The notes under the pieces: model-generated
Told to the model about the DNA's origin: nothing
Database searches by the model: none
What the model saw: only the letters and a program-made list of their open reading frames with translations
In this document: in pieces, positions 15,747-24,791 of the stretch
How the letters are laid out: each line of letters begins with the position of its first letter
Numbering within the stretch: position 1 is the first letter of the stretch
Source of the DNA: Syntrophomonas sp. UBA4807
GTDB taxonomy: Bacteria; Bacillota; Syntrophomonadia; Syntrophomonadales; Syntrophomonadaceae
Reading direction: 5' to 3'
DNA length: 45,819 nt
Assembly (NCBI GenBank): GCA_002402575.1
Contig: DHGD01000147.1
Location: 1-45,819, forward strand
Made by a program: the position numbers and the translations under genes

Positions 15747-16598
15747 TTGTCAGACATTAAGTTTGATGGGGTCAAAGCACCCCTGCTTCTAATTATATTT
15801 TTTATAATTGTCATGCTTTTGATAAAAAACGGTCAGGCTGTGCAGAGGTTTATGGTCAGGCAGGAAATTCGTTTGAGCACTGCCAATTACACGGTGACCA
15901 GCACAGAACACTTTGATGTTAAATATCTGCCCGTAGATGAAGATTATGCTCCTATGGTGGCCGAGGTCGCTGAAGAAGCCCGTCAGTCGGTGAGCAAGAT
16001 GTTTGGCGAACAACCCCCGGAGCGCACCACCATCATCATTTATCCCGACAGCGGCAGCTTGGCTAAAAGCTTTGGCTGGAATAAAAATGCCAAGGCTATG
16101 GGCGTCTACTGGGGAGGCTCGATTCGCGTCTTGTCCCCGGGAGAATGGCTCAAAGAGCCGAGTGAGGAGGCTTTTTCCAAAGAGGGACCAGTATATCACG
16201 AATACGCCCATTTAATGGTGGATGAACTCACCGGGGGCAATTATTCGCGCTGGCTTACCGAAGGCGTAGCCCAGTATGTAGAGAAGAACTTGACCGGATT
16301 CGAATTCGCCAGTCCGGCGGTAAGAAGCAACGGGCATAGCCTGTATTCATTGCGGCAGCTGGACAAGGATTTCGATAGCCTGGATGAGAGTGTGGCATAT
16401 TGGCAGTCCTTAAAGATTGTCGAATATATCGTTGATAATTTCGGTCAAGACGCCTTGTGGCAGATTCTATCCGACCTGGGCGAAGGTTATCAGGTGGATG
16501 GGGCGGTGGAGAAGACATTGGGCATCAGTTACGACAGGTTTGCGGACGAAATGTTCGCGGCTCTGGAACAAGAATGGATTAGAGGGTGTAAAGTTTGA
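15747..16598 (+). CDS. Membrane-anchored HExxH metallopeptidase (peptidase MA-like)
   Basis: A 283-aa protein with one N-terminal membrane segment (about 12-28) and an outside-facing catalytic domain. The zinc motif is His151-Glu152-Tyr-Ala-His155, followed by WLTEGVAQYVE, whose Glu probably supplies the third ligand, as in gluzincins. TTG 15747 is preferred, since GGAGGGGAG lies 8 nt before it; ATG 15726 has no ribosome binding site. It lies 69 bp after trxB and its stop overlaps the murA start by 4 nt, so the two are translationally coupled. A wall-linked role is plausible, but the substrate is unknown. Confidence 0.85.
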   Translation: MSDIKFDGVKAPLLLIIFFIIVMLLIKNGQAVQRFMVRQEIRLSTANYTVTSTEHFDVKYLPVDEDYAPMVAEVAEEARQSVSKMFGEQPPERTTIIIYPDSGSLAKSFGWNKNAKAMGVYWGGSIRVLSPGEWLKEPSEEAFSKEGPVYHEYAHLMVDELTGGNYSRWLTEGVAQYVEKNLTGFEFASPAVRSNGHSLYSLRQLDKDFDSLDESVAYWQSLKIVEYIVDNFGQDALWQILSDLGEGYQVDGAVEKTLGISYDRFADEMFAALEQEWIRGCKV

Positions 16599-17854
16599 AC
16601 AACAGAATGATAATAAACGGAGGCAATCCTCTTTTCGGGAAGGTTCGCATCAGCGGGGCCAAAAATGCCGGATTGGTCTTAATGGCTGCCAGCATTCTGG
16701 CTGAGGGTGAAACCATATTGGACAATCTGCCCCGTATCCGTGATGTTGAGGTGATGACACAGATCCTCACTGAAATCGGGGTGGCAACCCATTGGAATGA
16801 CGACAACAGCCTGTCGATTCTGGTACCGGGGGGGCTTTTAAGCCGTACCACCTCTTATGAACTGGCCAAAAAACTGCGGGCTTCCAATCTTTTAATGGGA
16901 GCCTTGCTGGGGCGCCAGGGGGAAGCGGTAATCTCTCTGCCGGGTGGTTGCGATATCGGCTCCCGGCCTATGGACCTGCATCTTAAGGGAGTACAGGCTT
17001 TGGGTGCCGTTACCCAAATCGAGCACGGCTATATTTATGCTCAAAGCCATAAACCGGGTGGCTCCAGGGTATATTTGGACTTTCCCAGTGTGGGAGCGAC
17101 TGAGAACATTATCATGATGGCGAGCCGTACCCCTGGGCTGAGCGTAATTGAAAATGTGGCCAAGGAACCGGAGATAGTTGACCTGGCTAATTTTCTGAAT
17201 TCCATGGGAGCCCGCATCAGGGGAGCCGGGACCGATGTAGTTAAAGTTGAAGGGGTTTCACAGCTCAAACCGTGCCGTTATGCGATTATACCTGACCGTA
17301 TCGAGGCCGGGACTTATATGGTGGCGGCAGCTATCTCGGGAGGGGAAGTAAAAGTACAAAACGTCATCCCCACCCATTTGCATCCGGTTATAGCCAAGCT
17401 GCAGGAGACCGGAGCTTATGTGCAGGAATGTGACGAGGGTATACTAGTAAGGGCAGGGGAAGCCATTCTGCCGGTCGATATCAAGACCTTGCCCTATCCG
17501 GGATTCCCAACTGATATGCAGTCCCAAATGATGGCCTTGTTGTGCCGCAGCCAGGGCTCAAGTGTAATTGTGGAGAATGTCTTTGAAAATCGCTTTCAAA
17601 TAGTGGATGAATTAAAGCGTATGGGCGCCAACATAAAGGTGGAGGGTCATACCGCCATAGTGGAAGGCCAGCCCTTCCTGTGCGGCGCCCGGGTCAAAGC
17701 CACCGATTTGCGGGCCGGTGCCGCGCTGGTTTTAGCTGCCTTGGCAGCTCGGGGTGAGACTATCATCGAGGATGCCGGCCATATATTCAGGGGTTATGAG
17801 AATATGCCGCAGAAATTAGCCAGTCTCGGGGCTGAGGTGCAATCGCAACAGTGA
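16595..17854 (+). CDS. murA: UDP-N-acetylglucosamine 1-carboxyvinyltransferase
   Basis: A 419-aa EPSP-synthase-fold enzyme that makes the first committed peptidoglycan precursor from UDP-GlcNAc and phosphoenolpyruvate. The N-terminal ISGAKNA block holds the substrate lysine. The active-site cysteine is Cys119 in PGGCDIGSRPMDLH, so the protein is of the cysteine type that fosfomycin modifies. It starts at TTG 16595, overlapping the previous stop, with GAGGG 8 nt upstream. The next ATG (16607) lacks a site. A terminator follows. Confidence 0.96.
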   Translation: MNNRMIINGGNPLFGKVRISGAKNAGLVLMAASILAEGETILDNLPRIRDVEVMTQILTEIGVATHWNDDNSLSILVPGGLLSRTTSYELAKKLRASNLLMGALLGRQGEAVISLPGGCDIGSRPMDLHLKGVQALGAVTQIEHGYIYAQSHKPGGSRVYLDFPSVGATENIIMMASRTPGLSVIENVAKEPEIVDLANFLNSMGARIRGAGTDVVKVEGVSQLKPCRYAIIPDRIEAGTYMVAAAISGGEVKVQNVIPTHLHPVIAKLQETGAYVQECDEGILVRAGEAILPVDIKTLPYPGFPTDMQSQMMALLCRSQGSSVIVENVFENRFQIVDELKRMGANIKVEGHTAIVEGQPFLCGARVKATDLRAGAALVLAALAARGETIIEDAGHIFRGYENMPQKLASLGAEVQSQQ

Positions 17855-17881
17855 TGGCGCAACTATAATTCAGCAAGACTA

Positions 17882-17906
17882 AAAGGAGGCCAAAGGGGCC
17901 TCCTTT
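17882..17906 (+). terminator. Intrinsic terminator after murA
   Basis: AAAGGAGGCC (17882-17891) pairs with GGCCTCCTTT (17897-17906) through a 5-nt loop, 27 bp after the stop. The T run is short, so efficiency may be moderate. Confidence 0.75.
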
Positions 17907-17983
17907 GCTATGCACAGCCGACCGAATAATCCGTCCCTCGGCCTCACAAGCTAAAAGGTATAAATACGAAAGGACAGGATGTG

Positions 17984-19060
17984 ATGAACTTGAAAGAGGT
18001 GGGGGTAAAAATCTGGCTGGTGTTCAGCGGCTGTTTTTGTACCGGGCTGCTTTTATTCACCTTACTCAATAACGGGCCGGGACCGGGACAGCCTGCGGTA
18101 ATGCCGCAGCAGGCAGAACAGAGCATAAGCGAAGTGGCGGCGGTGGTGAGCCCCTCCGTAGTAGGGGTAAACAATTTCCAACAACAGGGTGATGCGTTTG
18201 ATCAACTGCAGATGAATGCATCTGGCTCAGGTGTGATCATAGATGCCGAAGGCCATATCGTCACCAACTACCATGTCATTAAAGATGCTGCCCGCATAAC
18301 TGTCACCCTGGCGGACGGAGTGGAAGAGGAGGCGCGGATTGTAGGCAGTGATGCTCCAACCGATCTGGCCTTAATCAAAATTCAGGTAGACCGTGGGGTT
18401 TCACCCATCAGCTTCGGGGATTCAGAACAACTGGTAGTGGGTCAGGAAGTAGTGGCTATAGGCAACCCCTTGGGAATGCGGTTTGCTCGCTCCGTTACAG
18501 CTGGAATAGTCAGCGGTCTGAACCGGCTGTTGGCCACCGAGGAGGGCACTGCCTTCCGCCTGATACAAACCGATGCCGCCATAAATCCCGGCAACAGCGG
18601 AGGTGCCCTGGTAAGCCTGGATGGCCGCCTAGTGGGCATTAACACCGTCAAGATCGCCGAGGCCGGTTTCGAAGGTATGGGCTTTTCTATTCCCTCCAAT
18701 CAGGTACAGTATGTAATCAGCCAGCTGAAGAGTCAGGGCCGGGTAATCCGTCCCGCTCTGGGGATAAAAATAATAGGGGAGATAAACAGCGACCAAGCCC
18801 GCTATTTCAATCTGCCCCGGGACTACGGGGTAGTGGTGGAACCGATTCCTGCTGGTGCGGCAGCTAAAGCCGGGATAAAATCCTACGATATAGTTATTAG
18901 TATTGATAACGAGGACGTAGCTACCAGTCTGGAGCTGCAGGAAAAGATTTTTAACCGCAAGGCGGGCCAAAGTGTTGAAATTAAACTGCTGCGGCTTATG
19001 GACAGCAATCTGTCAAAGGCGGAAATGATAAGCATAACAGCGGTACTGCAGGAAGGCTGA
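17984..19060 (+). CDS. htrA: HtrA/DegP-type S1C serine protease with PDZ domain
   Basis: A 358-aa membrane-anchored quality-control protease. One N-terminal membrane segment (about 9-27) precedes a trypsin-like domain with the complete triad His97 (NYHV), Asp127 (TDLALIK) and Ser205 (GNSGG). One C-terminal PDZ domain (about 260-345) follows. ATG 17984 is used; AAAGGA lies upstream, and a GTG directly before it is a possible alternative. It is followed after 48 bp by rlmH, the same htrA-rlmH pair seen near walRK in many Firmicutes; walJ lies about 4.3 kb downstream. Confidence 0.95.
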   Translation: MNLKEVGVKIWLVFSGCFCTGLLLFTLLNNGPGPGQPAVMPQQAEQSISEVAAVVSPSVVGVNNFQQQGDAFDQLQMNASGSGVIIDAEGHIVTNYHVIKDAARITVTLADGVEEEARIVGSDAPTDLALIKIQVDRGVSPISFGDSEQLVVGQEVVAIGNPLGMRFARSVTAGIVSGLNRLLATEEGTAFRLIQTDAAINPGNSGGALVSLDGRLVGINTVKIAEAGFEGMGFSIPSNQVQYVISQLKSQGRVIRPALGIKIIGEINSDQARYFNLPRDYGVVVEPIPAGAAAKAGIKSYDIVISIDNEDVATSLELQEKIFNRKAGQSVEIKLLRLMDSNLSKAEMISITAVLQEG

Positions 19061-19108
19061 GTTGTCTGAGGACATTTCAATGACAACAGCGAATGGGGTA
19101 TGTAATAG

Positions 19109-19588
19109 GTGAAGATACGTATTATATCGGTGGGCAAGATCAGGGAGACGTTTTATCAGGCGGGCATTCTTGAATATATCAAGCGTATCACCCCTTACAG
19201 CCCTATAGAGTTGGTCAGCGGTCTGGAAGAGAAAGCCCGTTACAGACCTCAAGAACAGGATATACGACTGGTTAAATACCGAGAAGGCCAGCGTATCCTG
19301 AATCTAATCCCCTCCGGGGAATATGTGGTGTTGTGTGATATGGCGGGACAGGCGGATAGTTCAAAGGAGCTGGCCGAAAGGGTGCAAAGCTGGCAGCTGA
19401 GCGGCAGGTCGCGGATCAATCTGGTGGTGGGCGGGGCGTATGGCCTGGATGATAAGGTTAAAGATTCCGCCCAGGAAGTTATCTCCTTATCCAGGCTGAC
19501 ATTCCCCCATCAAATGGCTGTGCTGATACTTGTGGAACAGCTCTACCGGGCTTTTAAAATTATCCGCGGCGAACCTTATCATCATTAA
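19109..19588 (+). CDS. rlmH: 23S rRNA (pseudouridine1915-N3)-methyltransferase
   Basis: A 159-aa SPOUT-fold methyltransferase. The N-terminal VGKIRETFYQAGILEYIKR block, the central LVVGGAYGLDD SAM-binding loop and the C-terminal GEPYHH tail are diagnostic of RlmH. It modifies helix 69 of 23S rRNA on assembled 70S ribosomes. The start is GTG 19109. It pairs with htrA, as in Bacillus-type genomes. Confidence 0.96.
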   Translation: MKIRIISVGKIRETFYQAGILEYIKRITPYSPIELVSGLEEKARYRPQEQDIRLVKYREGQRILNLIPSGEYVVLCDMAGQADSSKELAERVQSWQLSGRSRINLVVGGAYGLDDKVKDSAQEVISLSRLTFPHQMAVLILVEQLYRAFKIIRGEPYHH

Positions 19589-19689
19589 CGATGATTGTGG
19601 TTAGTGAAGTACCAACTATTTTACCAAGCAGGGAGCAGTAGAGAAATTTACCCTGAAAAAGGGAAGGAGAAAGCGGGAGGAGGACTATA

Positions 19690-21174
19690 ATGACAAATAT
19701 AGCGATTGTTGGAGGAGGCATAGGAGGCAGTACCATTCTGAAGGCTTTTCACGGTATCGGAACTTTCAGAGTCTCGGGCATATGCGATGTTAACCCTGCG
19801 GCGCCGGGTATTAAACTGGCAAAGGAATTAGGCGTGAGGACTTTTACAGATATCGAAGAAATGCTGGGGCAGCCGGGTTTGGAAATTATAATTGAAGCAA
19901 CCGGCAGCGAGCGGGTAAAAGAACAGATTATGGCCGCCAAACCGCCCCAGGTCTCCCTGATGGATTCCGACGCCGCCAATCTGATGATGACCTTTGCCGA
20001 AGAAAACGACAAGAGATTGTCCCAGGCGCGCAGCAAGAAAGAAGCATTCCGCACCACCACGCCTTTCCTGGTGCAGACCTATGGACGCGACGGGGTCATA
20101 TATTTTACCACCGATTTAGAGCGCATAGATTTTGTGGAAAACCACAATATCAATGTGGCGGGCATTCAGGAGGGAGAGAAACTGGTATCGGGGGGGCCTA
20201 TCCAGCGCTGTATCAATCAGGCCCGGCCTATCTCCGAAGCAGTCGATGAAAAGGTCTATGGCCTGCGCCTTTACGTTTGGGTGATGCCTATTTTTGAAGA
20301 TGATGACGAACAGAAGAAAGTAATCGGGACTTGCGGAGTATTCGTTCCCAAGCTGCATCCGGTGGCTAAAGCGTTTGATATTTTTGCGCCCATACTGATT
20401 GAATCCCAGCCCGAAGGCGCCTGGGTTGGGGTGACTGATTTGGAAAAGGTCACTCATCGTATGGGTTCGGACAAATTCGACCTGCGGGAATTCGTGGTGG
20501 GAACCCCGCTGCGGGAAGGCGATACCGGCAGTGCTACCATCAGGGCGCGGCGCAAGACACAAATTGATTTGTCCACTAAAAAGTATGGTAATATGCGTAT
20601 GATAGGCATTCCTCTATTCGATGAGGACAACGGCGAATTGATTGGCACGTTTGGCATAACCACTCCACGCAATCTGGCTCGCGACCTTCAGGAAATGGCA
20701 GCCAAACTTAGCCTGACCACGGGTGAAATCGCTGAGGCTATGCAGGGCATAGCAGAATCAGCCGGGGAAATAACCGACATTGAAGGCAAATTGGCCATGC
20801 ATATCAGAGAGGTGCAGGAGAACGCGGCCAGCATCAGCGAAATTCTGGGCTTTATCAAGAACGTAGCCGATCAAACCAAGATGTTGGGCCTAAATGCCGC
20901 CATTGAGGCGGCCCGGGCCGGAGAACACGGGCGCGGTTTCGGGGTGGTGGCCGATGAGATTCGCAAACTGTCCGATCAGTCCAAACAGACTGCCGATGAA
21001 ATTGGCAAGCTGATCAAAGAGATTGACAGCACTGTCAAAGAGGCGGTGGCGGCTTCAGAGGGCACGGTACAGCAGAGCCAGGAACAGGCTGCTTCAACTG
21101 AAGAGATCACCGCTTCGGTGATGGAGATGGCGCAGATGGCGGAGAAACTGACCGGAGTAGCTAAAACCCTGTAA
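19690..21174 (+). CDS. Soluble chemoreceptor-like protein: Rossmann domain fused to MCP signalling domain
   Basis: A 494-aa protein with no membrane segment. Residues 1-100 look like an NAD(P)-binding Rossmann domain of the DapB/oxidoreductase sort ([17 protein letters not shown], then an ICDVNP strand end). Residues about 105-335 seem to hold two related sensor modules: [15 protein letters not shown]...GTCGVF and [15 protein letters not shown]...GTFGIT look like an internal duplication, perhaps PAS- or cache-like. Residues about 345-494 are a methyl-accepting signalling domain with the hairpin tip [23 protein letters not shown]. It starts at ATG 19690 after GGGAGGAGG. It may report cytoplasmic redox or metabolite state to CheA, or act apart from motility; no che genes are in the window. 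Confidence 0.88.
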   Translation: MTNIAIVGGGIGGSTILKAFHGIGTFRVSGICDVNPAAPGIKLAKELGVRTFTDIEEMLGQPGLEIIIEATGSERVKEQIMAAKPPQVSLMDSDAANLMMTFAEENDKRLSQARSKKEAFRTTTPFLVQTYGRDGVIYFTTDLERIDFVENHNINVAGIQEGEKLVSGGPIQRCINQARPISEAVDEKVYGLRLYVWVMPIFEDDDEQKKVIGTCGVFVPKLHPVAKAFDIFAPILIESQPEGAWVGVTDLEKVTHRMGSDKFDLREFVVGTPLREGDTGSATIRARRKTQIDLSTKKYGNMRMIGIPLFDEDNGELIGTFGITTPRNLARDLQEMAAKLSLTTGEIAEAMQGIAESAGEITDIEGKLAMHIREVQENAASISEILGFIKNVADQTKMLGLNAAIEAARAGEHGRGFGVVADEIRKLSDQSKQTADEIGKLIKEIDSTVKEAVAASEGTVQQSQEQAASTEEITASVMEMAQMAEKLTGVAKTL

Positions 21175-21196
21175 ACAATAATATAGCGATTGATTA

Positions 21197-21230
21197 TTAA
21201 GGGCCTGAGTATTGTCAGGCCCTTAATTTT
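21197..21230 (+). terminator. Intrinsic terminator after the chemoreceptor gene
   Basis: TTAAGGGCCTGA (21197-21208) and TCAGGCCCTTAA (21215-21226) form a perfect 12-bp stem with a 6-nt loop, followed by TTTT. The symmetric A/T flanks could also stop transcripts from the other strand. Confidence 0.92.
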
Positions 21231-21284
21231 GGTGCGCTGAATTCTCCCCGCTGGGGGTATCATATTATTATAAGGAGGGTGTTA

Positions 21285-21830
21285 ATGATGGATTTCGGGG
21301 ATACCAAAGGTGTGGCTACATTTGCCGGGGGATGCTTCTGGTGTATGGTGCCCCCCTTCGCAAATCTCCCTGGCGTAAATGGGGTAATCGCAGGTTACAC
21401 CGGAGGCAATGTGCCTAATCCCGTTTACGAGGCGGTGTGCAGCGGAGGAACCGGCCACTATGAAGCGGTTCAGGTATACTATGATCCTTTGCAGATCAGC
21501 TACCGGAAACTGTTGGAGATATTCTGGCGGCAAATCGATCCCACTGACGCCGGAGGGCAGTTTTATGACCGGGGCGCATCTTACCTCACGGCAATATTCT
21601 ATCATGACGAAGAGCAAAAAAAAGCGGCCCTGGAGTCTTTAGAGCGCATCACTGCCAGCGGCCGGTTTCAATCAGCGGTGGTAACCAGGGTATTGCCCGC
21701 AGGGGAGTTTTATGCGGCTGAAGACTATCATCAAGCTTACCATGAGAAAAACCCCCTGCATTACAAAAGCTACCGTATGGCTTCGGGGCGGGATGCTTTC
21801 ATTCGCCGTCACTGGGACCGATCGAAGTAA
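21285..21830 (+). CDS. msrA: Peptide-methionine (S)-S-oxide reductase
   Basis: A 181-aa MsrA. The active site GGCFWC holds the catalytic Cys17, and a second cysteine (Cys20) replaces the more usual Gly. The YTGG block and the HYEAVQVYYDP block are conserved. It repairs oxidised methionine using thioredoxin, in keeping with trxB in the same region. No MsrB domain is fused. ATG 21285 and ATG 21288 are both possible after AGGAGGG (21273-21279). Confidence 0.95.
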   Translation: MMDFGDTKGVATFAGGCFWCMVPPFANLPGVNGVIAGYTGGNVPNPVYEAVCSGGTGHYEAVQVYYDPLQISYRKLLEIFWRQIDPTDAGGQFYDRGASYLTAIFYHDEEQKKAALESLERITASGRFQSAVVTRVLPAGEFYAAEDYHQAYHEKNPLHYKSYRMASGRDAFIRRHWDRSK

Positions 21831-22000
21831 TCTCCGGTAAGAACGGCAAGCATCTCCCGGTTGGCTAACAAACGTAAGCATTCAGGCAGATTATTAGGAT
21901 TAATACCAGAACTGGCTCACAACTATGTTATTATAGTATGACAGGGCTTAACCACACTATCGCAGCCCTCAAATGCGCCGAGCCTCAGGCCGGGGTGGTT

Positions 22001-22279
22001 TTATTGAAATAGCTGATACTCCTGCAGCATCAATTGGTGTGCGGCCTGTAGCTGTGCACTCAATTGCCCGCTTTCCGGGCTAATGTACTGCTGAGCCTGG
22101 TAGATGCGGTGCAACGCATTGTGAATCTGGCTCTGGGCATATTCGATTTCTTGCATGGTCAGCCCGATCTGGGCTTGAATGACGCTCTGATGGGCAGACT
22201 GGGCGCTATCCAGGGCTTCCAGGATGGATTGTTCCGCTTGGGCTTGAAATTTGTTGCCGCGACTGAGCTGATTAAGCAT
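22001..22279 (-). CDS. Small Gln/Ala-rich helical protein, function unknown
   Basis: A 92-aa protein on the minus strand, rich in Gln, Ala, Leu and Ser and predicted helical or coiled-coil throughout (AQAEQSILEALDSAQSAHQS and similar stretches). No cysteine, signal peptide or membrane segment is present. It starts at ATG 22279 with AAGGAGG 8 nt upstream, which makes it a credible gene; an earlier in-frame extension lacks support. Divergent from the RDD gene and convergent with msrA. The overlapping plus-strand frame at 22064-22372 is its shadow. Confidence 0.75.
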   Translation of the reverse strand: MLNQLSRGNKFQAQAEQSILEALDSAQSAHQSVIQAQIGLTMQEIEYAQSQIHNALHRIYQAQQYISPESGQLSAQLQAAHQLMLQEYQLFQ

Positions 22280-22398
22280 ATAGAGCCTCCTTGCACATAT
22301 TTCCCTGGTAACAATATCTCCCAAATGGATTGCTTTTATAAAATGAACTCAAATATCAGGCATATAAGATAAATATGCATTAAGAGGAGTGAGGAAGG

Positions 22399-23061
22399 AT
22401 GCGTTGTCCCCACTGCAGGGAGAGAGTTCCCCGGGGAAGTACGGAATGCCCGGAATGTTTCGAACCTATACAGGCTCCACAACTTGATTACTGCCCAATT
22501 TGCGGCAGCGTTTGGAAGGAGGACAATTTTTATTGTCAGTTTTGCGGGTCGAGACTGATGTGGATGGTAAGTGAAGGAATGTTGGATCAGACCACAACCC
22601 GCCATGACGATATAAAGGTGACCGAAGACGGTCTGGTTCTGGTGGGAGTTATTCACCGGGCTATTGCCGCCGTATTAGATACCGTAGTGATTCTGGCCAT
22701 TATCGCCTTCTTTATACCATCGGCGGCAGGTCTTATCATCACCTGGCACAACCTGCTTACGGCGGATTTTTGGATAGGCCAGAGCCGGGTATTAATGACC
22801 GATTTTGCGATACTGGTGCTGTATTACACAGCATTTGAAGGCCTATTGGGCTTTACCCCCGGAAAGCTCATTGCGCAGATCAAGGTGATAAGCCGGGATG
22901 GCTCCAAACCGGGGATAGGGAGAGCCTTGCTGCGTAATTTGCTGCGCATCGCGGATCTCCAATTTTTTGGTTTGGTGGGGGCGTTATTGATATGGAAAAC
23001 ACCTCTTCAGCAGCGCTGCGGTGATTTGGCGGCTAAAACACTGGTGGTGAGATTGTTCTGA
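22399..23061 (+). CDS. Zinc-ribbon plus RDD-family membrane protein
   Basis: A 220-aa protein. The N-terminal 50 residues hold two zinc-ribbon-like units (CPHC...CPEC and CPIC...CQFC). An RDD domain follows, with about three membrane segments (about 88-106, 112-130, 135-155), the motif FTPGKLIAQIKV and the C-terminal block QQRCGDLAAKTLV. RDD proteins are often transporters or membrane factors of unclear role. GAGGAAGG lies before ATG 22399. A large hairpin follows it. Confidence 0.85.
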   Translation: MRCPHCRERVPRGSTECPECFEPIQAPQLDYCPICGSVWKEDNFYCQFCGSRLMWMVSEGMLDQTTTRHDDIKVTEDGLVLVGVIHRAIAAVLDTVVILAIIAFFIPSAAGLIITWHNLLTADFWIGQSRVLMTDFAILVLYYTAFEGLLGFTPGKLIAQIKVISRDGSKPGIGRALLRNLLRIADLQFFGLVGALLIWKTPLQQRCGDLAAKTLVVRLF

Positions 23062-23064
23062 TAG

Positions 23065-23099
23065 CTATCCTGCCCCGGGCAATGGCCGGGGCAGGATAG
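23065..23099 (+). terminator. Perfect 14-bp hairpin after the RDD gene
   Basis: CTATCCTGCCCCGG (23065-23078) pairs exactly with CCGGGGCAGGATAG (23086-23099) over a 7-nt loop, starting 3 bp after the stop codon. There is no T run on either side, so it may act by mRNA end protection rather than as a classic terminator. Confidence 0.6.
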
Positions 23100-23105
23100 G
23101 GCACA

Positions 23106-23258
23106 TTATTTCTGCTTTTCACTTGCGGCAATCATGCCGCTGCCTTCTTGGGCATTAAAGGTGGCGTTCAATTCCCACCCGCTTTTCTCCGCATTTATAT
23201 ACCGGCCTTCGGAAATGGTGCTGGTGGAATTCCTGATCGAGGGCTGGATTTTTTCAGT
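23106..23258 (-). pseudogene. Possible remnant of a minus-strand coding sequence
   Basis: In the 353-bp gap between the RDD gene and walJ the minus strand is open for 50 codons and ends in TAA at 23106. The last 30 residues (GRYINAEKSGWELN... to ...AASEKQK) have a protein-like composition. There is no ATG, GTG or TTG start and no ribosome binding site, and a stop lies at 23259. It may be the 3' end of a decayed gene, or chance. The plus-strand frame at 23148-23369 looks less like protein. Nothing else is seen in this gap beyond the 14-bp hairpin and a small GCGGCA/TGCCGC stem. Confidence 0.2.
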
Positions 23259-23414
23259 TTATCAATATTTGAGGTAAAAATTACGGAGCTGTATATATTC
23301 ATGAAACGTCAGGCGTGTTTGCGAATGGGCAGGCGCAAAGGATTATGGTACCATAAGGTTATTAATTGAAGCAGCAATGGAGCGAAATAGGCAGCTCTTC
23401 AGAGAGGCAGGCAA

Positions 23415-24194
23415 ATGATCGGGGTACATATACTGGCCAGCGGTAGTACGGGTAATGCCGCATTGTTTCAATTCGGGTCCACCTCTATTCTGATTGACGC
23501 CGGAATCAGCGCCCGGCGGATTACCAATGGTCTTAAAGCCGTAGGCAGCGATGTCCAGGCCATTGACGCCATTCTACTCACCCACGAACACAGCGACCAT
23601 ATCAAAGGGGTGGAAGTCTTGGCTCGCCGTTACCATATCCCGGTTTATTCAAGGGCCAGGACCTGGGAACAATTGCCCTTCCGGGACAACATTCCCCAGG
23701 AATGCTGCCGCATTCTGGAGGATGCCATGACTTTCGGACGAGTAGAGGTGGAATGTTTTAGCATCTCTCACGATGCCGCTGATCCGGTGGGCTTCCAATT
23801 TTATTATCGCCAGCGAAAACTGGCTTTTGCAACTGATGTGGGGAAAGTCACCAAAACAGTCGTAAATGCGCTCTCCGAAGCAGATATCGCAGTGTTGGAA
23901 GCCAACCATGACCGACGTCTCTTGGCCGACGGGCCTTATCCGCGCTTTCTCAAGGAACGCATCAGCGGCGGGTGCGGTCATCTGTCCAATGACCACACCG
24001 CGCGTCTTTTGGCGCAACTCAAGCTAAAACAGGGTTTACGTGTCTTTCTAGCCCACCTCAGCCAGCACAACAACCGTCCCGAACTAGCTCATGCCACCAT
24101 CGCCAACTATCTTCGCCAACAGGGGTGTGAGGTGGGAAGAGATATCATTCTGTTACAGACTCATCCCGGGCAGACGGTCGGCTGCCGTTTATAA
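23415..24194 (+). CDS. walJ: WalJ/YycJ-type metallo-beta-lactamase-fold exonuclease
   Basis: A 259-aa MBL-fold hydrolase. The opening LASGSTGNAA, the strand ILIDAGIS and the metal motif THEHSDH match the YycJ/WalJ family, which has DNA 5'-exonuclease activity and is linked to cell-division and wall phenotypes in Bacillus. GAGAGGCAGG lies before ATG 23415. In many Firmicutes walJ sits directly before htrA and rlmH. Here it lies about 3.8 kb after rlmH, with four genes between. Convergent with the thioesterase gene, 43 bp away, with no clear terminator between. Confidence 0.92.
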   Translation: MIGVHILASGSTGNAALFQFGSTSILIDAGISARRITNGLKAVGSDVQAIDAILLTHEHSDHIKGVEVLARRYHIPVYSRARTWEQLPFRDNIPQECCRILEDAMTFGRVEVECFSISHDAADPVGFQFYYRQRKLAFATDVGKVTKTVVNALSEADIAVLEANHDRRLLADGPYPRFLKERISGGCGHLSNDHTARLLAQLKLKQGLRVFLAHLSQHNNRPELAHATIANYLRQQGCEVGRDIILLQTHPGQTVGCRL

Positions 24195-24237
24195 CTTTTG
24201 CATCCCGCGCCAATAGTTGGTATTTGCAGATGTGATT

Positions 24238-24711
24238 TCAATCCTCGGGAACCTTCCAATAGCTGGCTTCTTCCTGCCAATTCCACAACTGATAATACGC
24301 CTCAGGCGGCTTTAACACCGTGGCCTTACAGGAAGCCAGGCATTTTCCGCCCGGCAGGCAGATTTCCGCCGCCACCCGGGAGCGGGCGCTGCCTCCCTTG
24401 ACTATCCAGCCGCTTACTGTCAGCGGTGTATTGGTAGGCACTGGATGACGATACTTTACCTCCAGGCTAGCGGTAACGAAAAGGCGTTCATTGTCTCCAT
24501 CTATCATTATGGCCCGGCCCGCAGTCTCATCCAATATTGCGGCCACAATGCCCCCATGCACAAAACTGGGATAACCGTTGAAATGTTCGGGTATCTCTAC
24601 TGTGGCTCGAACTTTCCCTTCTTCAGGATAATTGAGCCAGGTCATCTTCAAACCGATGTGATTTTCCCGTCCGCATACAAAACAGGTCCGGGAAACGGGT
24701 TGTTTACTCAT
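24238..24711 (-). CDS. PaaI-like hotdog-fold acyl-CoA thioesterase
   Basis: A 157-aa single hotdog domain. The catalytic-helix block HGGIVAAILDETAGRA and the strand VKYRHPVPTNTPLTVSG match the PaaI/YigI group of acyl-CoA thioesterases. A CxxC (CFVCG) near the N-terminus could be a metal site and is common in this subgroup. ATG 24711 follows an AGGAGGG ribosome binding site. It is on the minus strand 80 bp downstream of the cyclophilin gene, and the two probably share a transcript. The substrate is unknown. Confidence 0.88.
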   Translation of the reverse strand: MSKQPVSRTCFVCGRENHIGLKMTWLNYPEEGKVRATVEIPEHFNGYPSFVHGGIVAAILDETAGRAIMIDGDNERLFVTASLEVKYRHPVPTNTPLTVSGWIVKGGSARSRVAAEICLPGGKCLASCKATVLKPPEAYYQLWNWQEEASYWKVPED

Positions 24712-24791
24712 TGCTGCCCTCCTGTGACAAGCCGGCTATAAGACGGGGAAAGGGCTGATGAGGTGCGCTCTAACAGCCCCTAACACCATAA

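Noticed and set aside
22064..22372. 102-codon plus-strand frame opposite the small helical gene
   Set aside because: The minus-strand gene has an ideal AAGGAGG site and helical composition; this frame is its shadow.
23148..23369. 73-codon plus-strand frame before walJ
   Set aside because: No ribosome binding site, mixed composition, and overlap with a better-looking minus-strand remnant; treated as non-coding.
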